Part shown: one piece after another, positions 1 to 6,758 of the stretch
Layout: each line of letters opens with the position of its first letter
Numbering within the stretch: the first letter of the stretch is position 1
Source: JAIRTY01 sp050257395
GTDB lineage: Bacteria > Actinomycetota > Actinomycetes > Streptosporangiales > Streptosporangiaceae
Direction of reading: 5' to 3'
Assembly (NCBI GenBank): GCA_050257395.1
Contig: JBLMWU010000129.1
Span: 1-11,708, forward strand
DNA length: 11,708 bases
Translations under genes and position numbers: made by a program
The notes under the pieces: generated by a model
The model's database searches: none
What the model saw: only the letters and a program-made list of their open reading frames with translations
What the model was told of the DNA's origin: nothing

Positions 1-570
1 CTGGTGCACGCCGAGCTCGCCAGTTACCTCGAGGCCGCTCATGAGGCGCCGGCCGATGTGCTGATCGCCAGCGCCGTCCTGGACCTGGTGGACGTGCCGG
101 CCGTGCTGCCCGGACTGCTGCGGTTGCTGGTCCCCGGCGGCGTCTACTGGTTCACGATCAACTACGACGGCGAGAGCATCTTCGAGCCCGGCCACCCCCA
201 CGACGGCCAGATCATGCGGGCCTACCACCGCGACATGGATGAGCGCTTCCGCTACGGCCGGCCGGCCGGGGAAAGCCGGACGGGCCGCCACCTGTTTCAC
301 CACCTGCGGGCCGCGGGGGCGCCCGCGCTGGCGGCGGGGTCGTCGGACTGGGTCGTCAGCGCCGGCCCGGATGGGACCTACCCGGCCGATGAGGCTTACT
401 TCCTGCGCAGCATCCTCAGCACGATCCGTAGCGCGCTGCAGGGTCGCCAGGACCGGGTGGAACCGGCGGATCTGGCCGGCTGGCTGGCCGACCGCGACCG
501 GCAGCTGGCCGCGGGCGAGCTGGTCTACCTCGCCCACCAGCTTGACTTCGTGGGCCGCTCGCCCGGCTAG
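1..570 (+). CDS. Class I SAM-dependent methyltransferase, C-terminal part (5' end outside window)
   Basis: The frame is open from base 1 to the TAG at 568-570, so the gene begins to the left of the window. The visible part carries the second half of a Rossmann-type methyltransferase: a hydrophobic strand (VLIASAVLDLVD) followed by a helix and then the LLVPGGVYWFTINYDG strand-loop, the usual post-motif III of class I enzymes. After it comes a family-specific region with SRTGR, SSDWVVSAGPDGTYPADEAYFL and a C-terminal ELVYLAHQLDF. The glycine-rich SAM motif I must lie upstream and is not seen. The substrate is unknown. I recall similar small methyltransferases near ribA/PTPS-like gene sets, so it may modify the product of this locus; that link is inference. 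Its last 155 bases are overlapped tail to tail by the minus-strand acyltransferase frame. Confidence 0.8.
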   Translation: MVHAELASYLEAAHEAPADVLIASAVLDLVDVPAVLPGLLRLLVPGGVYWFTINYDGESIFEPGHPHDGQIMRAYHRDMDERFRYGRPAGESRTGRHLFHHLRAAGAPALAAGSSDWVVSAGPDGTYPADEAYFLRSILSTIRSALQGRQDRVEPADLAGWLADRDRQLAAGELVYLAHQLDFVGRSPG

Positions 571-1807
571 CGGGCCGCCAGCGCCCGGCGGCTAAGGCCG
601 GCCCGGTGCGCCGCAGCCGCCACAGCCGGGCCGACATCGCCGCCCGCAGCGGGACCCACCCGCGGTGCCGCTGGAAGGGCAGCTCGAACACGGCGGCGAA
701 CAGGCGGGCGAAGTCCACGGTCACCGGCAGCAGGATCGCGGCCAGCACGAAGAACGCCGGCGTCCCGGTGGCGACCCGGCCCAGCACCAGGCCGAAGGAC
801 ACGGCGATGACGATCGGCTCGTGCGTCAGGTAGAGGCTGTAGGAGCAGGAGCCGAGGCTCCGCGGCAGGCGGCTGTCAAGGAAACGGACGACGAACCGCG
901 GGCGCGAGGTGGCGACCGCGGCGAGGAAGCAGCCGATCGCCGGGGCCCAGGCCAGGTCGAGCCAGAACAGATTGAGGTTCGACCAGACGGAGCCCCTGAT
1001 CACCATCAGCGCGATCGCCGGCACCGCGGCGGCCAGCGCGCAACCGGCCCAGGGCCATGACCGGGTGCGCTCGCCAGCGGTCACGATCCCGGCGGCCAGC
1101 AAGCCGACGGCGAACAGCACCGCGAGGTCGGGGGTGAACTTGGCCAGGGCGGTGTTCATCAGCGCGACATGGGGTCCCAGCACGCCGATGGTCACCACGA
1201 TGGCGGCCACCAGGCCCACCATCGCGAGGGCACTGACCCGCCGGACGAGCAGCAGCAGCAACGGCAGCAGGACGTAGAGCTGGACCTCGATGGCGATCGA
1301 CCAGAACGCCCGGTTGGGGCTGCCCACGGCGAAGACGTCCTGCACGAGCGAGCCGTACACGAGAACGGACTTCCCGTTGGGCACCGGCAGATAGGGCTGG
1401 GCGAGCACGTACCAGGTCATCACCAGGCTGAAGCCGAGCGCGGCCCAGTACGGCGGCAGGATGCGCCAGGCCCGCCGGTGCGCGTACGTCGCGACCGACC
1501 CCAGCCGCCACCCCGAGCGCGCCGGGCCGAGGCCCAGCGAGAAGCCCGACAAGGCGATGAACATCGCGACCGCGCCCCGGCCGTAGATCAGCCAGGCCGC
1601 CCAGGCCGGGGCGTGATTGCCGTCGGGGTAGCCCGGCCAGGCGCGCTCGAAGATGTGGTTGAGCACGACGAACAGGGCGGCCAGGCCCCGGATCCCGTCC
1701 AGGCCGGCGACCCGGCCGGGGCGGGTGGCCGCCTCCGCACGCGCACCGGGCGCCTCAGGCGCGGCTTGAGCGGCGGCAGGCGGCGGATGCTCACCGAGGG
1801 CCGTCAT
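416..1807 (-). CDS. Acyltransferase 3 (OafA/YrhL-type) membrane protein
   Basis: The 463-residue product is a multi-pass membrane O-acyltransferase of the acyltransferase-3 family, which moves acyl groups (often acetyl) onto sugars, lipids or other exported molecules. Visible hallmarks are LDGIRGLAALFVVLNH at residues 36-51 with the family His51, RRAWRILPPYW at 111-121 (the Arg-x-x-Pro-x-Tyr element), WSIAIEVQLYVLLP at 170-182 with Glu174, and CSYSLYLTHEP at 321-331. About ten hydrophobic segments run from residue 36 to 377. The ATG overlaps the ribA stop (TGATG, one shared base), which implies translational coupling and a common pathway. Residues after about 385 are a low-complexity Arg/Pro/Gly tail, and the last 51 lie opposite the methyltransferase coding sequence. 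That tail is probably non-functional read-through to the first available stop. The acceptor is unknown. Confidence 0.88.
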   Translation of the reverse strand: MTALGEHPPPAAAQAAPEAPGARAEAATRPGRVAGLDGIRGLAALFVVLNHIFERAWPGYPDGNHAPAWAAWLIYGRGAVAMFIALSGFSLGLGPARSGWRLGSVATYAHRRAWRILPPYWAALGFSLVMTWYVLAQPYLPVPNGKSVLVYGSLVQDVFAVGSPNRAFWSIAIEVQLYVLLPLLLLLVRRVSALAMVGLVAAIVVTIGVLGPHVALMNTALAKFTPDLAVLFAVGLLAAGIVTAGERTRSWPWAGCALAAAVPAIALMVIRGSVWSNLNLFWLDLAWAPAIGCFLAAVATSRPRFVVRFLDSRLPRSLGSCSYSLYLTHEPIVIAVSFGLVLGRVATGTPAFFVLAAILLPVTVDFARLFAAVFELPFQRHRGWVPLRAAMSARLWRLRRTGPALAAGRWRPASRASGPRSQAGGRGRPARPRPAAGRGRPASRPDPPVPPGPGDPAARYGSC

Positions 1808-2490
1808 CAGTCCGCGATCCCGAGGGGTGCCGGGCCGGCGTGCCGGTGCGGCTCGGCGGCATGGTCGAGACCCCGCGAAAGCAGATCATGCCCACCGCGC
1901 CGGGCCTTGGTGGCCAGATAGGCGGCGTTAGTCCCGGTAAGGTGCAGCGCGGTGCGGACCTGCCTGCCGATCGTGACACCCAGGCGGGCCAGCTGAGCGC
2001 CCTTGTCCGGGTTGTTGCTCAGCAGCGCGATGCGGCTGGCGCCGAGCGCGTGCAGCATCTGGGCCGCGCTGGTGTAGTCGCGCTCGTCGGCCCGGTGACC
2101 GAGCGCGAGATTCGCGTCGTAGGTGTCCAGACCGCGATCTTGCAGCGCGTAGGCGTCGAGTTTGTCGTACAGCCCGATGCCGCGGCCTTCCTGGCGCATA
2201 TACAGCACATACCCACCGTGCTCGGTGATCCGCTCGACCGCTTCGCGCAACTGCGGCCCGCAGTCGCATCGCTGGCTGCCGAACACATCACCGGTGAGGC
2301 ATTCACTGTGCAGGCGCACCAGCGGCAGCCCGGCCGCGGCCGGCCGGCCGAGTTCGAGTGCCAGGTGCTGCTGCGCATCGGCCAGGCCGGTGAAGCTGAC
2401 GACCGTGGCAGTGGTTGAGTAGCCGTCAGCGAAACGCAGCGGGATCCGGATGCGCCGGCGGACCGCCGCCGCCTGGACCGCCCCGGTCAT
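1807..2490 (-). CDS. ribA: GTP cyclohydrolase II
   Basis: This 227-residue protein converts GTP to 2,5-diamino-6-ribosylamino-4(3H)-pyrimidinone 5'-phosphate with release of formate and pyrophosphate. All catalytic features are present: the zinc cysteines C64, C75 and C77 in HSECLTGDVFGSQRCDCG, the GTP-binding RQEGRGIGL at 99-107, Tyr114 in LDAYALQD (E. coli Tyr105), and D135/R137 in ADERDYT (E. coli D126/R128). LLSNNPDK at 157-163 is also typical. It is monofunctional, without the DHBP-synthase (RibB) domain of RibBA proteins. Together with its membrane-gene neighbours and the T-fold gene at 7551-7928, this suggests a dedicated copy outside riboflavin synthesis, but a housekeeping role cannot be excluded without the genome. 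It begins 78 bases after the upstream membrane-protein gene stops and runs into the acyltransferase by a one-base overlap. No strong Shine-Dalgarno sequence is visible; no in-frame ATG or GTG was found just upstream. Confidence 0.95.
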   Translation of the reverse strand: MTGAVQAAAVRRRIRIPLRFADGYSTTATVVSFTGLADAQQHLALELGRPAAAGLPLVRLHSECLTGDVFGSQRCDCGPQLREAVERITEHGGYVLYMRQEGRGIGLYDKLDAYALQDRGLDTYDANLALGHRADERDYTSAAQMLHALGASRIALLSNNPDKGAQLARLGVTIGRQVRTALHLTGTNAAYLATKARRGGHDLLSRGLDHAAEPHRHAGPAPLGIAD

Positions 2491-2568
2491 GCGACGAGCC
2501 GTTCGGCCTCGTGCCAGGCCGGGGGCGGCGTCAGCGGCGTGCCGAGGCCGGTCACCGGGTACGGCCGG

Positions 2569-3594
2569 TCAGCCACGAACGACCTCCAGCGGCTGCGGCG
2601 CCGGATCGGGCCGTCTCGGCTCGCCCGGGTGTGCCGGGGCCCGACGGCGGCGGACGGCGTCCCCCAGCAGCAGGCCAGCGCCCGGCGCAAACGCGGCCAG
2701 CATGAGCACCGCATACAGGGTGGTGACCGTGACCCCGGTTGCCGCGCCGAGGCCGGCTGCGGCGAAGGCCCACGCGGCGGCGCCCTCGCGTGGTCCCCAC
2801 CCGCCGATGCTCACAGGGATCACAGCTGCAGTCTGGACCACCATCAGCAGCGCGACCAGTTCGCCCAGGGGCGCGGTGCAGCCGGCGACCCGGGCAGCGA
2901 TGACGAACGTGGTCGTGTGCCCGGCCACGACCAGCACCGAGGCCAGCGTGAGCTGGGGCCACACGTCCGGGGCCAGCAGGCCGCGACGCAGGTCATCGGA
3001 AGCGGCCCGCGCGGCGCGGGTCAGCCGCGGGCGGCCGCGGCGGGCAGCGCGCCACACGACCAGCGCAGCACACCCGGCTACGCCGGCGACGCCCGCCAGC
3101 ACGTACGGCAGCGCGGGCCGGACCGGGGAGGGCAGCGTCAGCAACACCACGGCGGTCACCACGGCCTGGATGACCTGCCCGCACAGCCGTTCCCACGCCA
3201 CTGCGCGCAGCCCCCGCGCCACGTCTCCGGCGCGCCGGCCGTGCGTGACCGCCCGGTGCACGTCGCCGAGAACCCCGCCGGGGAGCACGGAGTTGAGGAA
3301 CTGGGAACGGTAGTAGGCGCTGACCGCGCCTGGCAGGCCTATGCTGACGCCGAGTGCCCGGGCGACGACCCGCCACCGCCAGGCCGAGCACACCGTGGTC
3401 AGGGCGGTGAGCGTGACGGCGGCCACGACCGCCGGCCAGGTGACCGCGCGCAGCCCGGCCATGAAGGGCGCCGCGCCCAGCCGCCGGCCGAGAAACCACA
3501 GCACGGCGGCCCCGGCGGCCAGGCGCAGCAACGACAGGCCATAGCGGCGGACGGCCGGACTGATCCCGGCCGGAACTGAGTGCGGGGACGTCAC
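2569..3594 (-). CDS. UPF0104 / LPG-synthase transmembrane (flippase-like) protein
   Basis: The 341-residue integral membrane protein has the signatures of the family formed by the membrane half of MprF and by AglD/YbhN: FLNSVLPGGVLGDVHR at 99-114, ERLCGQ at 135-140 and PVSIGGWGPRE at 260-270. About eight hydrophobic segments are spread over residues 20-312. It lacks the soluble aminoacyl-transferase domain of MprF, so it should not add lysine to lipids. Stand-alone members often sit with lipid-glycosylation or CDP-alcohol phosphotransferase genes and are thought to move or handle lipid-linked intermediates. Here it heads a leftward operon with ribA and the acyltransferase and is divergent from the phosphotransferase/sulfatase fusion, which supports a joint role in making or exporting a modified lipid. 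The start is a GTG at 3592-3594. The Arg/Pro-rich tail after residue 315 is probably cytoplasmic. Confidence 0.9.
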   Translation of the reverse strand: MTSPHSVPAGISPAVRRYGLSLLRLAAGAAVLWFLGRRLGAAPFMAGLRAVTWPAVVAAVTLTALTTVCSAWRWRVVARALGVSIGLPGAVSAYYRSQFLNSVLPGGVLGDVHRAVTHGRRAGDVARGLRAVAWERLCGQVIQAVVTAVVLLTLPSPVRPALPYVLAGVAGVAGCAALVVWRAARRGRPRLTRAARAASDDLRRGLLAPDVWPQLTLASVLVVAGHTTTFVIAARVAGCTAPLGELVALLMVVQTAAVIPVSIGGWGPREGAAAWAFAAAGLGAATGVTVTTLYAVLMLAAFAPGAGLLLGDAVRRRRAPAHPGEPRRPDPAPQPLEVVRG

Positions 3595-3683
3595 ACCGGG
3601 TTACACGGGTCACCTGGACACATAGTTCAGCCGCCCGGCTGCGGCAGGCTGGCGGGCCCCTCGCGGGGCTGCGGTGAACCAGT
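3595..3683. promoter_or_regulatory. Divergent intergenic region, probable promoters for both operons
   Basis: The 89 bases separate the divergent starts of the UPF0104 gene and the phosphotransferase/sulfatase gene, so both promoters should lie here. I see no convincing -35/-10 pair on either strand. At 3656-3669 there is a perfect hairpin, GCCCC-TCGC-GGGGC, ending 14 bases before the GTG start of the right-hand gene. A GGTGA at 3673-3677 next to that start may act as its weak ribosome-binding site. Confidence 0.45.
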
Positions 3684-6206
3684 GTGACCGCGGACCCGTT
3701 GTCCCCGTCAGGAACGGCGGCAGACGGCTACGGAGACGGAGAAGCGGTGCATTCGGTTCAGTCCGCGGACGAAAGCGCGGTGCGTCCGGTTCAGCCTGCG
3801 GGCGAAGGCGCGGTGCTTCCGGTTCAGCCTGCGGGCGAAGGCGGGCGGCCTGCGATCCGGCTTGCGACGGTCCTGGGGATGCTCGCCACGGCCGCCCTGC
3901 TCGGTGTCGTGGCCGCCACGGCTGGTCTCGGCGTCGCCGGCTGGATCGCCGGGCTGGCCACCGGCTGGGCAGCGACCGCACTGCTTGTCACCGCCCGCCT
4001 CCGCAGCGACCAGCCGGCGATTCTCCCGGCGGACTGGGTCACCCTGACCCGGACGCTGCTGGCCGCCGGGGTCGCGGGACTGGTTGCCGATTCGTTCGCC
4101 CGGCCGGTGCCGATCACCGCGCTGGTCACCCTGTCCACCGTCGCGCTGATCCTCGACGCGGTGGACGGGCAGGTGGCGCGCCGGACCGGCACCGCCACCC
4201 CGCTGGGCGGCCGCCTTGACGGCGAGGTCGACGCGTTCCTCATCCTGCTGCTCAGCATCGCCGTGTCGCGGGACTACGGCGGCTGGGTGCTGGCCATCGG
4301 CGCCGCCCGCTACGCGCTGCTGCTGGCTGGCTGGCTGATCCCGTGGCTGGCCGCGCCGTTGCCACCCCGGTACTGGCGCAAGGTCGTGGCCGCGGTCCAG
4401 GGCATCGTGCTCACCGCCGCCGCATCCGGGCTGGTCGATCGCCTCGCCGGCATGATCGCGGTCGCCGCCGCGTTGCTGCTGCTGGCCGAGTCGTTCGGCC
4501 GCGACGTGATCTGGCTGTACCGCACCGGCGCCGGCCCGCGCACCCGCCGGGCCCTGCGGCTGGCCATCACGGTGCTTTCGATCGCGCTCGTGTGGGGCGT
4601 TCTCGTCGCGCCCGACCGTGCCCGGCAGCTCACCCCCGCCGCCTTTGCCCGCATCCCGGTGGAAGGGCTGGTACTGGCAGCTGTCGCGCTGGTGCTGCCA
4701 GTCTGGCCGCGACGGGCCGTGGCCGCCGTCGCTGGAATCCTGTTCAGCCTGTTGGCTCTCGTCAGGATCCTCAACGTGGCGTTCTACGAGGAGATCGGGC
4801 GGGCGTTCAACCCGGTGTTCGGCTGGGCCGACATCGGCCCGGCCATTGGCGTGGTACGCGACACCATCGGCTCCGCGCTCACCGACATCGCGCTCGCCGC
4901 GCTCGGGCTCGGTCTCATCGTGCTCGTCGGCGCCACCACCGCAGCCACGGTCCACATTGCCACCGTGGCCGCCCGGCATCGCCGCGCCACGGTCCGCGGA
5001 CTCGCCGCCCTCACCGCGGTCTGGGCGCTGTGCGCGGGCCTGTCGCTGCAGCTCATCCCGGGATCCCCGGTCGCCTCGGCCAGCGGCGCCGGGATGGCCG
5101 TCACGCAGGTGCGCGACACCCAGACAGCGCTCCGCGACCAGCGCCGTTTCGGGCAGGCCATCCGCGGCTCCGACCCCCAGGCCCGCGTCCCCGCTGCGGA
5201 CCTGCTCGCCGGGTTGCGCGGCAAGGACGTCGTCATCGCCTTTGTCGAAAGCTACGGGAAGGTCGCCGTTCAGGGCACGAACTTCGCCCCCGGCGTCGAC
5301 GCCTTCCTGCGCCGGAGCACTGCCTCGCTGGCCCGCGCCGGCTGGTCCACGCGGAGCGCCTGGGTCACCTCGCCGAGCTTCGGCGGGGTCAGCCAGCTCT
5401 CCCACTCCACGCTGCAGTCAGGGCTGTGGGTCAACACCGAGCAGCGGTATGCCCAGCTGGTCGCCAGCCGCCGGTTCACCCTCAGCGACGCCTTTGGCAA
5501 GGCCGGCTGGCGAACCGTGAGCGACAGCCCCGAGGACGACGTCGCCTGGCCGCCCGGCACGCAGTTCTACCACTTCGACCAGCTTTACGACCGGCGCAAC
5601 GTGGGCTACCACGGCCCGGCCTTCAGCTACGCCTCAATGCCCGACCAGTACACCCTGGCCACGTTCCAGCGGCTGGAACTCGCCCCCGGCCACAAGCCCG
5701 TGATGGCCGAGATCGACCTGGTCTCCTCGCACTATCCCTGGGCTCCGCTGCCGGCCATGGTGCCCTGGAACAAGATCGGCAACGGCTCGATATTCGGCCC
5801 GATGGCCGCCGGCGGCCAGACCCGGCTCTCCATCCTGGGCAGCGCCAGCAAGGAGCGCCAGGGCTTCGCCAGATCGATCGAGTACTCGCTGCGGGCCCTC
5901 ACCTCATGGGTCACCGAGCTCAACGACCCGAACCTCGTGCTCATCCTGCTCGGCGACGAGCAGCCCTCTGCCCCTGTCAGCCGCCCCGGGGCCAGCCCTG
6001 AGGTGCCGATCTCGATCATCGCCCACGACCCTGCCGTGTTCCGGCAGATTGCCTCCTGGCGCTGGCAGGACGGGCTGCTGCCCGGTCCCGCCGCTCCGCT
6101 CGAGCCGATGGCCGCCTTCCGCAACCAGTTCCTCGGCGCCTTCAGCACGGCCCCGGCCCGAGCGGCGCCGGCCCATGGACCCGCCGCATCCGGACCGCCA
6201 CGGTGA
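3684..6206 (+). CDS. CDP-alcohol phosphatidyltransferase fused to a sulfatase/LtaS-like domain
   Basis: This 840-residue membrane protein has three parts. Residues 1-56 are hydrophilic and contain three tandem 11-residue repeats. Residues about 58-280 hold a CDP-alcohol phosphotransferase with the complete signature D158-x2-D161-G-x2-A165-R-x8-G175-x3-D179-x3-D183, which joins an alcohol to the phosphoryl group of a CDP-activated partner. Further hydrophobic segments to about residue 457 lead to an outside domain (about 505-800) of the alkaline-phosphatase/sulfatase superfamily, related in layout to LtaS and phosphoethanolamine transferases: FVESYG with Glu522, a Ser/Thr-rich nucleophile region at 562-575, VSSHYPW with His683 and LLGDEQP with Asp758. 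The His that normally follows this Asp is Glu759. A likely role is synthesis inside and head-group transfer or cleavage outside; the substrate is unknown. The GTG start is supported only by a weak GGTGA upstream; in-frame GTGs at 3747, 3780 and 3813 are alternatives. Confidence 0.88.
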   Translation: MTADPLSPSGTAADGYGDGEAVHSVQSADESAVRPVQPAGEGAVLPVQPAGEGGRPAIRLATVLGMLATAALLGVVAATAGLGVAGWIAGLATGWAATALLVTARLRSDQPAILPADWVTLTRTLLAAGVAGLVADSFARPVPITALVTLSTVALILDAVDGQVARRTGTATPLGGRLDGEVDAFLILLLSIAVSRDYGGWVLAIGAARYALLLAGWLIPWLAAPLPPRYWRKVVAAVQGIVLTAAASGLVDRLAGMIAVAAALLLLAESFGRDVIWLYRTGAGPRTRRALRLAITVLSIALVWGVLVAPDRARQLTPAAFARIPVEGLVLAAVALVLPVWPRRAVAAVAGILFSLLALVRILNVAFYEEIGRAFNPVFGWADIGPAIGVVRDTIGSALTDIALAALGLGLIVLVGATTAATVHIATVAARHRRATVRGLAALTAVWALCAGLSLQLIPGSPVASASGAGMAVTQVRDTQTALRDQRRFGQAIRGSDPQARVPAADLLAGLRGKDVVIAFVESYGKVAVQGTNFAPGVDAFLRRSTASLARAGWSTRSAWVTSPSFGGVSQLSHSTLQSGLWVNTEQRYAQLVASRRFTLSDAFGKAGWRTVSDSPEDDVAWPPGTQFYHFDQLYDRRNVGYHGPAFSYASMPDQYTLATFQRLELAPGHKPVMAEIDLVSSHYPWAPLPAMVPWNKIGNGSIFGPMAAGGQTRLSILGSASKERQGFARSIEYSLRALTSWVTELNDPNLVLILLGDEQPSAPVSRPGASPEVPISIIAHDPAVFRQIASWRWQDGLLPGPAAPLEPMAAFRNQFLGAFSTAPARAAPAHGPAASGPPR
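3744..3842 (+). repeat. Three in-frame tandem copies of a 33-bp repeat
   Basis: Copies lie at 3744-3776, 3777-3809 and 3810-3842 and encode AVHSVQSADES, AVRPVQPAGEG and AVLPVQPAGEG. Copies 2 and 3 differ at one base; copy 1 differs from copy 2 at about six. Because the unit is 33 bases, gain or loss of a copy would keep the frame of the phosphotransferase/sulfatase gene and change only its hydrophilic N-terminal linker. Confidence 0.9.
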
Positions 6207-6342
6207 CGGCGCTCCGGGACGGAGGCCAGGTTCAGGTGAACGAGAACGCCGATCGCTAGCCCCGCGACCACGATCAGGATCACCCCGGCGCAGCCACCAC
6301 CACGAACCTCGGCCTGAGCTGCAGCTCGCGATACGATCGGTT

Positions 6343-6358
6343 CCTGCCGCGAGGCAGG
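6343..6358 (+). other. Perfect short hairpin with a GNRA-type loop
   Basis: CCTGCC-GCGA-GGCAGG forms a six-base-pair stem closed by a GCGA tetraloop, between the end of the phosphotransferase/sulfatase gene and the sigma-factor remnant. No T-run follows on either strand, so a classical rho-independent terminator is unlikely, though actinobacterial terminators often lack one. It could end the upstream transcript or be part of a leader RNA. Confidence 0.4.
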
Positions 6359-6387
6359 TCACGCGATCCGGGACGGAGCAGCTACCG

Positions 6388-6417
6388 GTGAAACAGCCGC
6401 AGCCGCCGTGCGCATAG
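6388..6417 (+). CDS. Possible nine-codon leader peptide
   Basis: A GTG at 6388-6390 opens a tiny frame reading MKQPQPPCA, ending in TAG at 6415-6417. It is preceded by GGACGGAG at 6371-6378, nine bases before the GTG, the best Shine-Dalgarno match of this intergenic stretch. Its end overlaps the GTG start of the sigma-factor remnant at 6408. It may be a leader peptide, or the surviving start of the decayed sigma-factor gene with a frameshift right after it. Proof of translation is absent. Confidence 0.25.
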   Translation: MKQPQPPCA

Positions 6418-6728
6418 CGGGACCAGGGTGGCGGCGCCGGTGGCCACGGAGCCGGCCGGTGCGCAGCGCACTGCCCGCCCAGAGCGGCCTGCCGGGCGGG
6501 GGAGCGGGCGGCCACGAGCAGGCCGGGGACCGCCAGCTGGTGGCCGCAGCGGTAGGCCGGCTGACGCAGGAGCACTGGGACGTGCTGCGGGAGTGCTACT
6601 TTCGCGGGAGCTCGGTTGCCCAGGCTGCGGAGGCACTGGGGATCGCGCCCGCCGCGGTGAAGTCCCGCACCTACTATGCGCTGCGTGCGCTGCGGCTGGC
6701 CGTCGAGGAACTGGGCAGTGCCGAATGA
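6408..6728 (+). pseudogene. ECF sigma-factor remnant, region 4 only
   Basis: Residues about 42-106 match the sigma-70 region 4 helix-turn-helix of actinobacterial ECF factors of the SigK/SigL kind: LTQEHWDVLRECYFRGSSV, then AAEALGIAPAAVKSR and TYYALRALRLAVEELG. An intact factor has about 180 residues with region 2 (core RNA polymerase and -10 binding) in front. Here only about 40 low-complexity residues precede region 4, and the 200 bases upstream encode nothing like region 2 in any frame I read. The stop codon overlaps an ATG (AATGA at 6724-6728), the arrangement commonly used to couple a sigma gene to its anti-sigma gene, but that second frame ends after 19 codons. I read it as a decayed sigma/anti-sigma pair. 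A functional region-4-only regulator is possible but less likely. The start codon is uncertain. Confidence 0.6.
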
Positions 6729-6758
6729 AGGCCGGCCCGTACGCGCCTGCCCGGGGTG

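Noticed and set aside
2569..3594. Lysylphosphatidylglycerol synthase (MprF)
   Set aside because: Only the membrane half is present; the soluble aminoacyl-transferase domain is missing.
3744..3842. CRISPR array
   Set aside because: The repeats are contiguous without spacers and stay in frame within a gene. No other CRISPR, tRNA, rRNA or insertion-sequence signal was seen in the window.
3708..5405. 565-codon open frame on the minus strand opposite the phosphotransferase/sulfatase gene
   Set aside because: The plus-strand frame carries complete family motifs; the minus frame is low-complexity Gly/Asp/Arg/Gln-rich, as expected for an antisense shadow in GC-rich DNA.
5732..6283. Minus-strand frame starting with a hydrophobic segment (MILIVVAGLAIGVLVHLNL)
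   Set aside because: The first 20 residues look like a membrane helix, but the rest is antisense of the fusion gene and has no family resemblance; no ribosome-binding site supports it.
6300..6407. Riboswitch in the leader of the sigma remnant
   Set aside because: The hairpin is real, but I could not match cobalamin, TPP, SAM, ydaO or GEMM core motifs.
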